32,598 nt of DNA from F23-B02 sp963627445 (GCA_963627445.1 CAVGBM010000123.1:1-32598), one strand, 5' to 3'. Shown: positions 1 to 6,768, numbered from the stretch's first letter. Numbers and translations are program-made. Notes: generated from the sequence alone by a model not told the origin.

Positions 1-1
1 T

Positions 2-235
2 AAGATCGGGCTTGATATCTACTCACCGAGACCTGATTGCGAGAACCTTAAGGAGGGCGTCTGCGACAGCTTAAGGAGCATGAGCTCGCTGACGGTAAAG
101 AGCTTTGAGGCAGGCGAGGTGAGCTTTGACGGCAAAAGCGAAATGTACTGCTGCAAATGCACCGCCGTGGCCGAGGCGAGCCTTGTGCGCTCGGTAAGTG
201 AGCCTGCCGGTGTGTTTAGATTGGAGGAGGACTGA
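2..235 (+). CDS. Partial phage-tail-operon protein (C-terminal 77 residues)
   Basis: An open frame runs from the window edge to a TGA at 233-235, so only the C-terminus is present. I do not recognise the family. The visible part is acidic, contains a Cys-Cys-Lys-Cys patch, and ends one base before the next ATG, which has its ribosome binding site (GGAGGAGG) inside this gene's last codons. The tight packing with the LysM, hub and spike genes downstream suggests a structural or assembly protein of the same tail module. That role is inferred from context only. Confidence 0.55.
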   Translation, partial: KIGLDIYSPRPDCENLKEGVCDSLRSMSSLTVKSFEAGEVSFDGKSEMYCCKCTAVAEASLVRSVSEPAGVFRLEED

Positions 236-236
236 C

Positions 237-632
237 ATGAGCTATATAAGGAGCATCGCATACACAGACACCGATGTGCAGGTGTTTGCAAACAATGTGC
301 AGATAGCCCTCGTGCGCAGCATCATCGAGAATGTGAAGACCCAGATGTATCCGCTCAAAGCCTTCGGCGAGCCGCAGCCGCTGTCGGTGACGCCCGGCGG
401 CAGGAGCTATGAGATAGTGCTCACAAGGGAGGAGTCGGCCGACGGCGTGGATTTTACGCTGCTGGACGAGTTTGACCTCAGCCTTAAAAAGTCGTCGAGC
501 GTCATAGTCTACTCAAACTGCCGCCTTGAAAGCGCCGAGATCGTGCGCAAGGCGGGCGAACCGCTCGTTGAAAAGCTGCGCTTTACAGCCGAGGGCAGAA
601 AGGAAGTGCCGGTATGGACAACGACAACATAA
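237..632 (+). CDS. Uncharacterised tail-module protein, 131 residues
   Basis: The ATG at 237 follows a GGAGGAGG site at 223-230 and is preferred over an upstream in-frame TTG at 198, which has no ribosome binding site and lies inside the previous gene. The product begins MSYIRSIAYTDTD, has no signal peptide or membrane segment, and alternates short hydrophobic and charged stretches as expected for a beta-rich structural protein. It is one base downstream of the previous stop and overlaps the next ORF by 19 bases, so translation is probably coupled. By position, upstream of a LysM tail protein and a hub, it may be a tail or baseplate component. No family is recognised with confidence. Confidence 0.7.
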   Translation: MSYIRSIAYTDTDVQVFANNVQIALVRSIIENVKTQMYPLKAFGEPQPLSVTPGGRSYEIVLTREESADGVDFTLLDEFDLSLKKSSSVIVYSNCRLESAEIVRKAGEPLVEKLRFTAEGRKEVPVWTTTT

Positions 633-772
633 AAATCGAACGCAGCAGCGATGATGCCGTACTGTGCGAGGACATAACGCAGCTTCTGGTGCAGCGCCGC
701 GATATGTCCCGGCTTTCGGAATACTTCGGCCGTGACGCAAGACGCTATGACAACGGCTTTGAAACCTATTAA
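614..772 (+). CDS. Small overlapping ORF in tail operon, 52 residues
   Basis: This short frame starts at ATG 614, inside the end of the preceding gene, and stops with TAA at 770-772, immediately before the AGGAGG site of the LysM gene. It encodes MDNDNIKIERSSDDAVLCED and continues with a charged helical stretch ending RRYDNGFETY. The position and size resemble the small tail-assembly chaperone genes that often precede a tape-measure gene, but no tape measure follows here. Its acidic N-terminus and basic C-terminal half suggest a helical adaptor. The coding call rests on the clean overlap and on the stop being placed exactly at the next ribosome binding site. Confidence 0.55.
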   Translation: MDNDNIKIERSSDDAVLCEDITQLLVQRRDMSRLSEYFGRDARRYDNGFETY

Positions 773-784
773 GGAGGGGATGCA

Positions 785-1318
785 ATGCTTGCACCAATGA
801 AATACAGGGACTTCACATGGCCCAACAACCCCACAACATTTAAGGTCGAGCTGCGGCAAACGCTGCACAGCTACAAACTGCCGTTTTCCGGCTTTCAGGT
901 GCAGAGCCTCGGCGTTCAGCACCGCGTGTTCAAGGGCGAGGGAGAGTTCACAGGCCCCGATGCCTACGACTGCTTCCGTCGCCTTGCAAAAAACTTTTCC
1001 TTCACGGGGGCAGGCTGGCTCGAGCACCCCGTTTGGCCGCCGGTCAAGGTGTATTTTGCAAAGCTTGACCTGAATCAGGAGCCGCGCGAGCAATATGTAA
1101 GCTATTCGTTCGAGTTTTGGGAGAGCGAGGATCAGACGGGCTACACCGCATCAGACATTGACCCGAATAAGTCAAAATACATCTCGGCGAAGCTTAACGA
1201 CACCCTCGCGCTTATAGCAACGAGGTATTCAAAGGGGCTTGATGATCTGATCGCGCTCAACCCGCAGATAGCAAGCACCACGGCCCTCGACGAGGGACAA
1301 CTGATAAGGATATCGTAG
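785..1318 (+). CDS. LysM-domain phage tail/baseplate protein
   Basis: The 177-residue product has two parts. Residues about 1-110 (PMKYRDFTWPNNPTTFKVEL onward) resemble the N-terminal domain of tail proteins that sit between the tube and the hub. Residues about 128-177 form a LysM module with the typical D-T-L-x-x-I-A-x-x-Y pattern, L-I-A-L-N-P-Q and a C-terminal G-Q-L-I-R-I. In PBSX-like prophages (XkdP) and in T4 (gp53), such LysM proteins link the hub to the baseplate rather than digest peptidoglycan. The start at 785 has an AGGAGG site at 772-777; an ATG four codons later is possible. The gene ends in TAG, eight bases before the hub gene, consistent with co-translation. Confidence 0.85.
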   Translation: MLAPMKYRDFTWPNNPTTFKVELRQTLHSYKLPFSGFQVQSLGVQHRVFKGEGEFTGPDAYDCFRRLAKNFSFTGAGWLEHPVWPPVKVYFAKLDLNQEPREQYVSYSFEFWESEDQTGYTASDIDPNKSKYISAKLNDTLALIATRYSKGLDDLIALNPQIASTTALDEGQLIRIS

Positions 1319-1326
1319 GAGGTAGT

Positions 1327-2277
1327 ATGAAAGGTTATTTGATAGATAAGGACGGAACGCAGCATCTCCTGCCTGAGCTTTTGTCGTGGGATGTCTGCCA
1401 CGGCACGGGCGAGCCCTGCGATTATTTCGAGGTCAAGACCCTATATACAGCGGAGCTTCTGCCAAAGCTTACCGGCGCTGTGCGCTTTAAGGGCGTACAC
1501 GACGGCGAGACGGTGTTTTACGGCGTTGTTGACGAGTATCAGGTGAGCCTCGACAAAAATGGCTCAACGGTGAGCATAAACGGCCGCTCGCTTGCGGCGC
1601 TTCTTATGGATAACGAGGTGCCCAAGCGCATGTACTACTCCCTGACAAAAAGTCAGCTGATAGAAAAATACATCTCGCCCTACGGCATCACGAGCATTGA
1701 GGACAGAGAAATGCCGCAGGTGTATCTGTTCTCGGTCAGGGACGGCGACAGCGCATGGAGCGTATTAAAGCGCTTCTGCTTAAAAAGCGTGCGCGGATCG
1801 CCGAGATTTGATAAGACCGGCAAGCTGTACCTGGGAAGCAGAACAGGCAGCAGCCTGAGCATAAATGCCGACGAGAAAGCGGTGTCCGTAAAGCTCAAGG
1901 ACGAGCGCTACGGCATCATCTCGCAGATAATCGTCGTGAACCGCTCAAGCGGCGCCAGCTACACGCTCAATAATCAGGAGTTTATAAACCGGGGCGGCAG
2001 CAGCCGGCGGTATCTCTACACCGAGAAGTTTGAAAATGTCATTGCCGGCAGCACAAATATCGACACGACCTTCTCAGGCCGCTATCAGATAGAGCGATCG
2101 CAGTCCGGCAAGCACTGCGTTGATGTTATACTAAACGAGCAGTTTCCATGCTTCCCGGACGACACCGTGACGCTCAAGTGCTCGGCTATTGGCATAAACA
2201 AAAGCTGCCGCGTCATCAGCAACCACTGCTGGGGCGACGCGGTCAGCGCGGGGACAAGCATCACGCTGGAGGTTTGA
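1327..2277 (+). CDS. Phage tail hub protein (XkdQ / late-control gpD-like)
   Basis: The 316-residue protein has the layout of contractile-tail hub proteins (gp27/gpD/XkdQ type): an N-terminal beta domain with YFEVKTLYTAELLPKLTGAV, a middle part with the recurrent D-G-D-S-A-W-S-V-L-K-R-F pattern near residues 138-150 where the second barrel begins, and a C-terminal beta domain ending GDAVSAGTSITLEV. Hub trimers sit at the tail tip and carry the spike. It starts after a perfect AGGAGG (about 1317-1322) and ends one base before the spike-like gene. The assignment rests on pattern and neighbours; similarity to a particular phage was not tested. Confidence 0.75.
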   Translation: MKGYLIDKDGTQHLLPELLSWDVCHGTGEPCDYFEVKTLYTAELLPKLTGAVRFKGVHDGETVFYGVVDEYQVSLDKNGSTVSINGRSLAALLMDNEVPKRMYYSLTKSQLIEKYISPYGITSIEDREMPQVYLFSVRDGDSAWSVLKRFCLKSVRGSPRFDKTGKLYLGSRTGSSLSINADEKAVSVKLKDERYGIISQIIVVNRSSGASYTLNNQEFINRGGSSRRYLYTEKFENVIAGSTNIDTTFSGRYQIERSQSGKHCVDVILNEQFPCFPDDTVTLKCSAIGINKSCRVISNHCWGDAVSAGTSITLEV

Positions 2278-2278
2278 T

Positions 2279-2614
2279 ATGTGGTTATCGGAAACAAAAA
2301 GAAAATCTGAGATGGGCGGCAGCACGGCCTCTATATGCGTTGTCGACGACAGCGGGGACGATACGCTCAGTCCGGCGGGCATCCTGCGTCTGCCCAAAAC
2401 AGGCGAGGCACAGCTGCGCATAAGCGGCAGCGACGGCTCAAGCGTTCTGGTCGGTGTCATCGGTGCCGATGCGCCGGATGATCTGCTGCCGGGGGAGATA
2501 TATATAAAGACCGACAGCGCCGTCATAACGATAAAAAATAACGGTGCGGTCAATATAACCGGCACCGTCGACATCACAGGCTCGCTTAAGGTAAACGGAA
2601 CGAGCGTGGGATAA
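2279..2614 (+). CDS. Small spike/baseplate-V-like tail protein
   Basis: The 111-residue product begins MWLSETKRKSEMGGSTASIC and ends in a repetitive beta stretch: I-Y-I-K-T-D-S-A-V-I-T-I-K-N-N-G-A-V-N-I-T, then G-T-V-D-I-T-G, then S-L-K-V-N-G-T-S-V-G. This end is typical of the triple-stranded beta-helix tips of gpV/gp45/gp5C-type puncturing spikes. The N-terminal half could form the small OB-like fold that docks on the hub. It is the last gene of the operon, overlapping the hub's ribosome-binding context, and is followed directly by a terminator. The function is inferred from the C-terminal repeats and from adjacency to the hub. Confidence 0.65.
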   Translation: MWLSETKRKSEMGGSTASICVVDDSGDDTLSPAGILRLPKTGEAQLRISGSDGSSVLVGVIGADAPDDLLPGEIYIKTDSAVITIKNNGAVNITGTVDITGSLKVNGTSVG

Positions 2615-2619
2615 AATGA

Positions 2620-2648
2620 AACGGGATAGCCAAGGCTATCCCGTTTTG
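2620..2648 (+). terminator. Rho-independent terminator of tail operon
   Basis: A perfect 11-bp stem (ACGGGATAGCC / GGCTATCCCGT) with an AA loop, followed by TTTTG on the plus strand and preceded by AAA-rich sequence. It sits between convergent genes, six bases after the spike stop and just past the end of the minus-strand DUF3137 gene, so it may work in both directions. Confidence 0.9.
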
Positions 2649-2653
2649 TTCGT

Positions 2654-3421
2654 TTATGAATTGAATATGTCTATCATATCGGTGAACCACTTGAGCTCAG
2701 CGGTGTAGCGCGTGCGCAGAACGTCGACGCTCTCTCTGCCCTTGCCGATATCGAAGAAGCCGTGGTCGCTCTTGACGGCAATGTACAGAAGTCCGTCCTC
2801 GTGCAGGCTGACGGACACCTCGCCGAAGGCGCTGCCTGCCAGAGCAAGGATGCGCTGCATGCGGCTGGGGCTCAGGTACCGCAGAGCCTCGGCCTCGTTA
2901 GCGGAGCTGAGGTTAAAGCGCTTGTTGAAGTCTTCGCTGTCGGTCTTGATGGTCGGGGAGCTGATGAGCTTATCGAGCTTGCCCCTCGGCCAGAATGTGA
3001 AGCTCACGGGGGCGGTATCGCTGAGCTTGCAGGCCACCCACTGGCCGCTGTAGACCTCCTGCTCGTTTGTGTACCACTGGCCGTTGTTCTCGTCCTGATA
3101 CTGGCTCTCGTCGGTCAGAACGATATTGCAAAGCTCGGTGTCGAGCCCGCGGTATTTGCCTCTGATGGCACCGCCGCGGCTGAGGCGCGAGTGGTCAATG
3201 AGCGGGATGTTCGAGCTCTCGGCATCGAGGATGTGCTCACGGGGCGAATAGTCCACGGTCTCAAAATTGCGGGCGATGAGCTCGGGGACGATCGCGTCAA
3301 ACGCCTTCCTGCCCGCTTCATCCTTCGCCTTGCCCTTTGCAGAGCTGCCGATGGCGGCGATGATAACGCCGATGATGCAAACGACGATGGAGGGACCCGA
3401 CACAAGGCCGATGATCGTCAC
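2654..3421 (-). CDS. DUF3137-like membrane protein, N-terminus interrupted by a stop
   Basis: The open part encodes 255 residues from a GTG at 3421: the end of a hydrophobic segment, a second membrane segment (about residues 8-26 of this frame), a charged linker, then a soluble domain with DTELCNIVLTDES and SGQWVACKL as seen in DUF3137 proteins of Firmicutes. The same frame continues upstream for 26 more codons, completing a first membrane helix (LLVIVGIIVTIIGLV), and reaches a TAG at 3499-3497. Beyond the TAG the frame opens again for 12 codons to an ATG at 3535 that overlaps the lipoprotein stop and has a good ribosome binding site. The natural start is therefore probably 3535, and the gene is a recent nonsense mutant, is read through, or uses a poor internal start. 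No ATG, GTG or TTG occurs between the TAG and GTG 3421. Confidence 0.7.
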   Translation of the reverse strand: MTIIGLVSGPSIVVCIIGVIIAAIGSSAKGKAKDEAGRKAFDAIVPELIARNFETVDYSPREHILDAESSNIPLIDHSRLSRGGAIRGKYRGLDTELCNIVLTDESQYQDENNGQWYTNEQEVYSGQWVACKLSDTAPVSFTFWPRGKLDKLISSPTIKTDSEDFNKRFNLSSANEAEALRYLSPSRMQRILALAGSAFGEVSVSLHEDGLLYIAVKSDHGFFDIGKGRESVDVLRTRYTAELKWFTDMIDIFNS

Positions 3422-3496
3422 GATGATGCCGACTATAACGAGCAGGCTGCCGCCGAGCTTGCCGGTCTTGCCCTTGTTGAGCTCTGCGCTTAGCTC

Positions 3497-3535
3497 CTAG
3501 TCGCTCATTTTTGCGTTTGATTTTTCCTTAGTCAT
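3497..3535 (-). other. Twelve-codon leader ending in in-frame TAG before DUF3137 gene
   Basis: ATG at 3535-3533 encodes MTKEKSNAKMSD and stops at TAG 3499-3497, in the same frame as the DUF3137 body. The ATG overlaps the lipoprotein stop (ATGACTAA arrangement) and is preceded by AAGGGTGG at good spacing, which is the normal layout for a coupled gene start. A one-base change from GAG, AAG or CAG to TAG would explain it. Confidence 0.7.
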
Positions 3536-4265
3536 TATATCCACCCTTCTCAAGGTTCGTCCGCACGGCCTGCGGCACCTCGTCATCAAGCACTGCCACA
3601 TGCTTGAGCCTCGAATCGTTGTCAATGAGCACTCCGTCTTTAAGCTCGAGCTCGGAGACAAGCTCACCGTCACTCATGTAAAGCTTCACAGTGCCGATCG
3701 TGGCGGTGAGATAGCCGGAATTTATCACGTCGCCGCTTTCCTCGACGCTGTCCCATGTGTCGTCGCCGTAAATGCGCAGCCAGTACCCGCCGTCGGCGCA
3801 GTGCCAGCAGGCGACAAAGTCCACAGAGCTCGGGGCGTATTCGGATTCTTCAATTACGGTCTCCCAGCACACGAATCTGTCGCTGAAGCTATCCCATCCC
3901 CACCGAAATTTCTCGCCGTTTATCATCAGGTCGATCTCACTGTAGCCGTCGCCGTCTGCATCGTCAAGGCTGATGCTCTCAAATTTGTCGCTGGGGTCGG
4001 ACTTAAACGGAAGATGGAAATCGGCGGAGGCTAAAAGCTCCTGCGTGGGCTTATTGTAGTAAAACTTAACGCCGTCTGTGTCAAGGCACACCAGCACATC
4101 GGTGCTCTTCCCGTCGAGGGTCAAGGCGCCGCTTGCCGCGACCACGCCTGTCGTGCGCCAATCGCTGCCGGCAACATCGTCATCATCCGCTGCCTTATCC
4201 TTGCCGCAGGCGACGAGACTCAGACACATAATAATGCATAAAGCCGGCAAAAGTAACTTTTTCAT
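3528..4265 (-). CDS. Secreted lipoprotein with EF-hand-like loop, function unknown
   Basis: The 245-residue product has a lipoprotein signal: MKKL, a hydrophobic core, and the lipobox LVAC with the lipidated cysteine at residue 20, followed by an acidic linker. A calcium-binding-like loop, DADGDGYSEIDL, lies near residue 103; such loops occur in dockerin and EF-hand repeats and in FG-GAP-like repeat proteins. The remainder is beta-rich with many Trp and Tyr residues. AAGGATGG precedes the ATG. It is co-transcribed with the DUF3137-like membrane protein, whose start overlaps its stop, so the two may act together at the cell surface. No enzymatic motif is seen. Confidence 0.8.
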   Translation of the reverse strand: MKKLLLPALCIIMCLSLVACGKDKAADDDDVAGSDWRTTGVVAASGALTLDGKSTDVLVCLDTDGVKFYYNKPTQELLASADFHLPFKSDPSDKFESISLDDADGDGYSEIDLMINGEKFRWGWDSFSDRFVCWETVIEESEYAPSSVDFVACWHCADGGYWLRIYGDDTWDSVEESGDVINSGYLTATIGTVKLYMSDGELVSELELKDGVLIDNDSRLKHVAVLDDEVPQAVRTNLEKGGYND

Positions 4266-4297
4266 GTCGTTTTTCCATCCTTCATGCTTTTGTTACA

Positions 4298-4326
4298 ATT
4301 ATACATAACTGTCGGGACAATTACAA
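4298..4326 (-). promoter_or_regulatory. Sigma-A promoter for lipoprotein/DUF3137 pair
   Basis: On the minus strand: -35 TTGTAA (4326-4321), a 17-base spacer, and a perfect -10 TATAAT (4303-4298). It lies about 30 bases upstream of the lipoprotein ATG. Confidence 0.8.
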
Positions 4327-4346
4327 GCGCAAGCTTTAAAATGCGT

Positions 4347-4372
4347 AAAAAAAGAGAGTGCCGAAGCACTCT
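4347..4372 (-). terminator. Second terminator downstream of gdhA, leftward
   Basis: Minus-strand stem AGAGTGC / GCACTCT with a TTCG tetraloop, followed by CTTTTTTT. Its stem is nearly the same as the gdhA terminator 230 bases away, so something between the two may be an independent transcription unit, or the terminator has been duplicated. Confidence 0.7.
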
Positions 4373-4375
4373 TAG

Positions 4376-4496
4376 GCGGGCAAAAAAAGCCGCAGAATTT
4401 TTTGCCCGCTTAAAACGCTACATTTTTTGTGGAGCTTTGCTTCACAAAAAATCTCGCTATGCTCGTCAAAAAGCCTTAACAGGCGTTTTTGATAGC
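4376..4496. repeat. Array of three long hairpins in gdhA downstream region
   Basis: Three inverted repeats follow each other: GCGGGCAAAAAA / TTTTTTGCCCGC (4376-4387 with 4398-4409); ATTTTTTGTGGAGC / GCTTCACAAAAAAT with one G-T pair (4422-4435 with 4439-4452); and TCAAAAAGCC / GGCGTTTTTGA with a bulge (4466-4475 with 4482-4492), flanked by GCTAT / ATAGC. The A and T runs inside the stems are a shared style. No credible ORF covers the region. The rest of the gap (4500-4600) shows no clear feature beyond C-rich sequence. Confidence 0.65.
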
Positions 4497-4599
4497 TATT
4501 TATCCAACTTGAGGCGGGACCTTGTCCCCCTCACACTCCCCCTGCGGCATATTGGAGTTTACGCTGCTGTGTTTGTGTTTTCATTGCCATTTGACGAAT

Positions 4600-4630
4600 A
4601 AAAAAGAGAGTGCGTAAAGCACTCTCTTTT
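4600..4630 (-). terminator. gdhA Rho-independent terminator
   Basis: A 12-bp stem AAAAGAGAGTGC / GCACTCTCTTTT with a five-base loop, followed on the minus strand by a T run. It starts 18 bases after the gdhA stop. Confidence 0.9.
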
Positions 4631-4647
4631 AAAAATTCTTGTGGGGA

Positions 4648-5994
4648 TCAGACGATGCCCTGTGCCATCATTGCATCAGCAACCTTGAGGAAGCCTGCAA
4701 CGTTTGCACCGACCATCATGTCGCCGGGCTTGCCGCACTCGATGGAAGCCTTCAGGCACTCCTGGAAGATGCTCTGCATGATGCCCTTGAGCTTTGCGTC
4801 GACTTCTTCGAAGGTCCAGCTATAACGCATGGAGTTCTGGCTCATCTCAAGGCCGGAGGTAGCAACGCCGCCAGCATTGGAAGCCTTGCCCGGGGTGTAG
4901 AGCAGGCCAGCGGAGGTGACTGCTTCGATTGCTTCGGGAGTCAGAGGCATGTTTGCGCCTTCAAACACTGCGAATGCGCCGTTTGCGATAAGAGCCTTTG
5001 CACCCTCTGCGTCCATCTCGTTCTGAGATGCGCAAGGCATAGCGATGTCGCACTTTACATTCCAGATGTTCTTGCAGCCCTCAACGTACTGAGCGCCGGC
5101 GACCTCGTCAGCATAGACGGAGATGCGAGCTCTTCTGTTCTGCTTGATGTCGAACAGAACTTCGAGGTTGATGCCGTTGGGATCGTAGATGTAGCCCTTG
5201 GAGTCGCTCATCGCAACGACCTTGCCGCCGAGCTCGGTGCACTTTTCTGCTGCGTACTGAGCAACGTTGCCGGAGCCGGAGATAACAACGGTCTGACCCT
5301 CGAAGGACTTGCCGTGGTAGTGCAGAACTTCGTCGGAGAAGTAGCAGATGCCGTAGCCGGTAGCCTGGGTACGAGCGAGGGAGCCGCCGTAGGTGAGGCC
5401 CTTGCCGGTCAGGACGCCGCCCTCAAAGCGGTCAACGATCTTCTTGTACTGGCCGTACATGAAGCCGATCTCACGAGCGCCGACACCAATGTCGCCAGCG
5501 GGAGTATCGGTGAACTGGCCGATGTGACGGTACAGCTCAGTGATGAAGCTCTGGCAGAAACGCATGACCTCTGCATCGGACTTGCCCTTGGGGTCGAAGT
5601 CGGAGCCGCCCTTGCCGCCGCCCATGGGGAGGGTGGTCAGGGAGTTCTTGAGGATCTGCTCGAAGCCGAGGAACTTAACGATGGAAAGGTTGACAGAGGG
5701 ATGGAAGCGGAGGCCGCCCTTGTAAGGTCCAATTGCGGAATTGAACTGTACACGGTAGCCGCGGTTGACCTGAACCTTGCCGTTGTCGTCGACCCAGGGA
5801 ACACGGAACATGATAACACGCTCAGGCTCTACGAAACGCTCGATAAGGCCTGCTGCTTCCCATTCGGGGTGCTTGGGAACGACAAGCTGAAGGCTCTCGA
5901 AAATCTCTTCGACTGCCTGAAGGAACTCGGGCTCACCGGGATGGTTCTTCTGAACATCCGCAAGAACGCGCTGAAGGTATTCGTTAGTAATCAT
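4648..5994 (-). CDS. gdhA: NADP-type glutamate dehydrogenase
   Basis: GdhA interconverts 2-oxoglutarate plus ammonium and glutamate in the cytoplasm. The 448-residue length fits the hexameric small-subunit class. Visible landmarks are GPYKGGLRFHPSVN near residue 90-100 (2-oxoglutarate binding), PMGGGKGGSDFDPKGKS near 123-139 with the catalytic lysine, GDIGVGAREIGFMYGQYK near 165-185, and the nucleotide-binding GSGNVAQYAAEKC near 240. The start follows GGAGAG with MITNEYLQRVL, typical of the family. The gene is monocistronic, with its own promoter and terminator. It is probably a main ammonium assimilation or amino-acid fermentation enzyme; the direction in the cell cannot be told from sequence. 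Confidence 0.97.
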   Translation of the reverse strand: MITNEYLQRVLADVQKNHPGEPEFLQAVEEIFESLQLVVPKHPEWEAAGLIERFVEPERVIMFRVPWVDDNGKVQVNRGYRVQFNSAIGPYKGGLRFHPSVNLSIVKFLGFEQILKNSLTTLPMGGGKGGSDFDPKGKSDAEVMRFCQSFITELYRHIGQFTDTPAGDIGVGAREIGFMYGQYKKIVDRFEGGVLTGKGLTYGGSLARTQATGYGICYFSDEVLHYHGKSFEGQTVVISGSGNVAQYAAEKCTELGGKVVAMSDSKGYIYDPNGINLEVLFDIKQNRRARISVYADEVAGAQYVEGCKNIWNVKCDIAMPCASQNEMDAEGAKALIANGAFAVFEGANMPLTPEAIEAVTSAGLLYTPGKASNAGGVATSGLEMSQNSMRYSWTFEEVDAKLKGIMQSIFQECLKASIECGKPGDMMVGANVAGFLKVADAMMAQGIV

Positions 5995-6058
5995 TTCTTT
6001 TTTCTCTCCTATGAAAAAATTGATACTTTACTCGGGGATTCATTTCCCTATCGAACAA

Positions 6059-6087
6059 ATTTTATTCCTACTTTATTCAACTTACAA
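6059..6087 (-). promoter_or_regulatory. gdhA promoter
   Basis: Minus strand -35 TTGTAA (6087-6082), a 17-base spacer and -10 TAAAAT (6064-6059), leaving an untranslated leader of about 58 bases before the GGAGAG site. Confidence 0.7.
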
Positions 6088-6094
6088 TTGTGAG
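6081..6094. promoter_or_regulatory. Palindrome overlapping the gdhA -35 box
   Basis: CTTACAATTGTGAG on the plus strand is a 14-base dyad with a single mismatched pair. It covers the -35 element of gdhA, the position expected for a repressor operator. No regulator can be named. Confidence 0.4.
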
Positions 6095-6196
6095 TTGTTC
6101 TAAAGAATGACCGCCAATTTAGGCAACTTTTCACAACAACAAGATAAAGTTTTAAATCAGTAGAAAAAACAGGCAAAAATTTAACATAATTTTAGC

Positions 6197-6225
6197 TTGA
6201 CAAATTATGCAATTGCGAGTATTAT
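6197..6225 (+). promoter_or_regulatory. Sigma-A promoter for small zinc-ribbon gene
   Basis: A perfect -35 TTGACA (6197-6202), a 17-base spacer and -10 TATTAT (6220-6225), about 50 bases upstream of the ATG at 6275. The rest of the 280-base gap to gdhA is AT-rich and holds only the gdhA promoter and its dyad. Confidence 0.8.
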
Positions 6226-6274
6226 CAACATCACAAGATGCAAATGCATAAAAATCACCGAGGGAGTGATGTAG

Positions 6275-6493
6275 ATGAATAGAAAAAGGCGAAAAACCTA
6301 TCGCTGCGGCGAGTGCGGGGCACTCATCGAGCCGTGGCAGGAAATGTACTCATGGACGGAGGGTAAATGCAGTGAATTTGTGTGCAGCGACTGCTTTGAT
6401 GCTCTTTTTGACGAGCTGACGCGCCCTGAACGGGCGGCGCTCATCGGCAGCGAGATCACGACGCCCGAGGAGCTGAGCCTACCGCCGTCATAA
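6275..6493 (+). CDS. Small zinc-ribbon-like protein, 72 residues
   Basis: The product starts MNRKRRKTYRCGECGALIEP and contains a second pair, CSDC, about 25 residues later. C-x2-C ... C-x2-C is a likely zinc ribbon. A basic N-terminus is followed by an acidic C-terminal half. The GAGGGAG site and a strong TTGACA/TATTAT promoter support expression. The stop codon TAA (6491-6493) coincides with the TA border of the downstream 275-bp repeat, so the end of the gene may have been set or altered by that element. I do not recognise a characterised family; a nucleic-acid- or protein-binding role is only an inference. Confidence 0.75.
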   Translation: MNRKRRKTYRCGECGALIEPWQEMYSWTEGKCSEFVCSDCFDALFDELTRPERAALIGSEITTPEELSLPPS

Positions 6494-6767
6494 GCTGACG
6501 AGAGTCGTCCCCCTATCGTCTGTCAGTGTGCCCTTTCGGTGCTTTTCGCCTTTTTTGTCTTGCCGGGTTACGACACGCCTTCACCAAAGAAAGCCGAAAA
6601 TCCCTCGAAAAACACTACTGACAGATGCTGCGCAGTTTTGTCGGAGCAGATTTTTGCTCAGGTGAGACGAAGCACGCAGGGAATACATAAGTATTTGCAA
6701 GGGCTTCAACGCAGCATGAGCGGAAATCTGCCCGTCAAAACCGACAGGTGGTCGGCTCTCGCCAGCT
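6493..6767. repeat. 275-bp foldback repeat, copy 1
   Basis: The ends are imperfect inverted repeats of about 27 bases (AGCTGACGAGAGTCG... against CGGCTCTCGCCAGCT), flanked by TA on both sides (6491-6492 and 6768-6769). Inside lie two more stems: TCTGTCAGT (6519-6527) with ACTGACAGA (6617-6625), and GCAGATTTTTGCTCA (6646-6660) with TGAGCGGAAATCTGC (6717-6731, two G-T pairs), the latter extended by TTTTG/CAAAA. The whole would fold as a three-way junction. A second copy of the same length lies at 8955-9229 in the same orientation, about 87% identical by hand count with no gaps. It may be a MITE-like element with a TA target, or a structured RNA gene. Confidence 0.85.
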
Positions 6768-6768
6768 T

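Noticed and set aside
4284..4601. 105-codon frame across the hairpin array
   Set aside because: It is made of hairpin sequence, has no ribosome binding site, and crosses a terminator.
4639..6093. 484-codon open frame antisense to gdhA
   Set aside because: It is a shadow of the GC-rich third positions of gdhA, with a low-complexity Ala/Asp/Val-rich product and no start signals.
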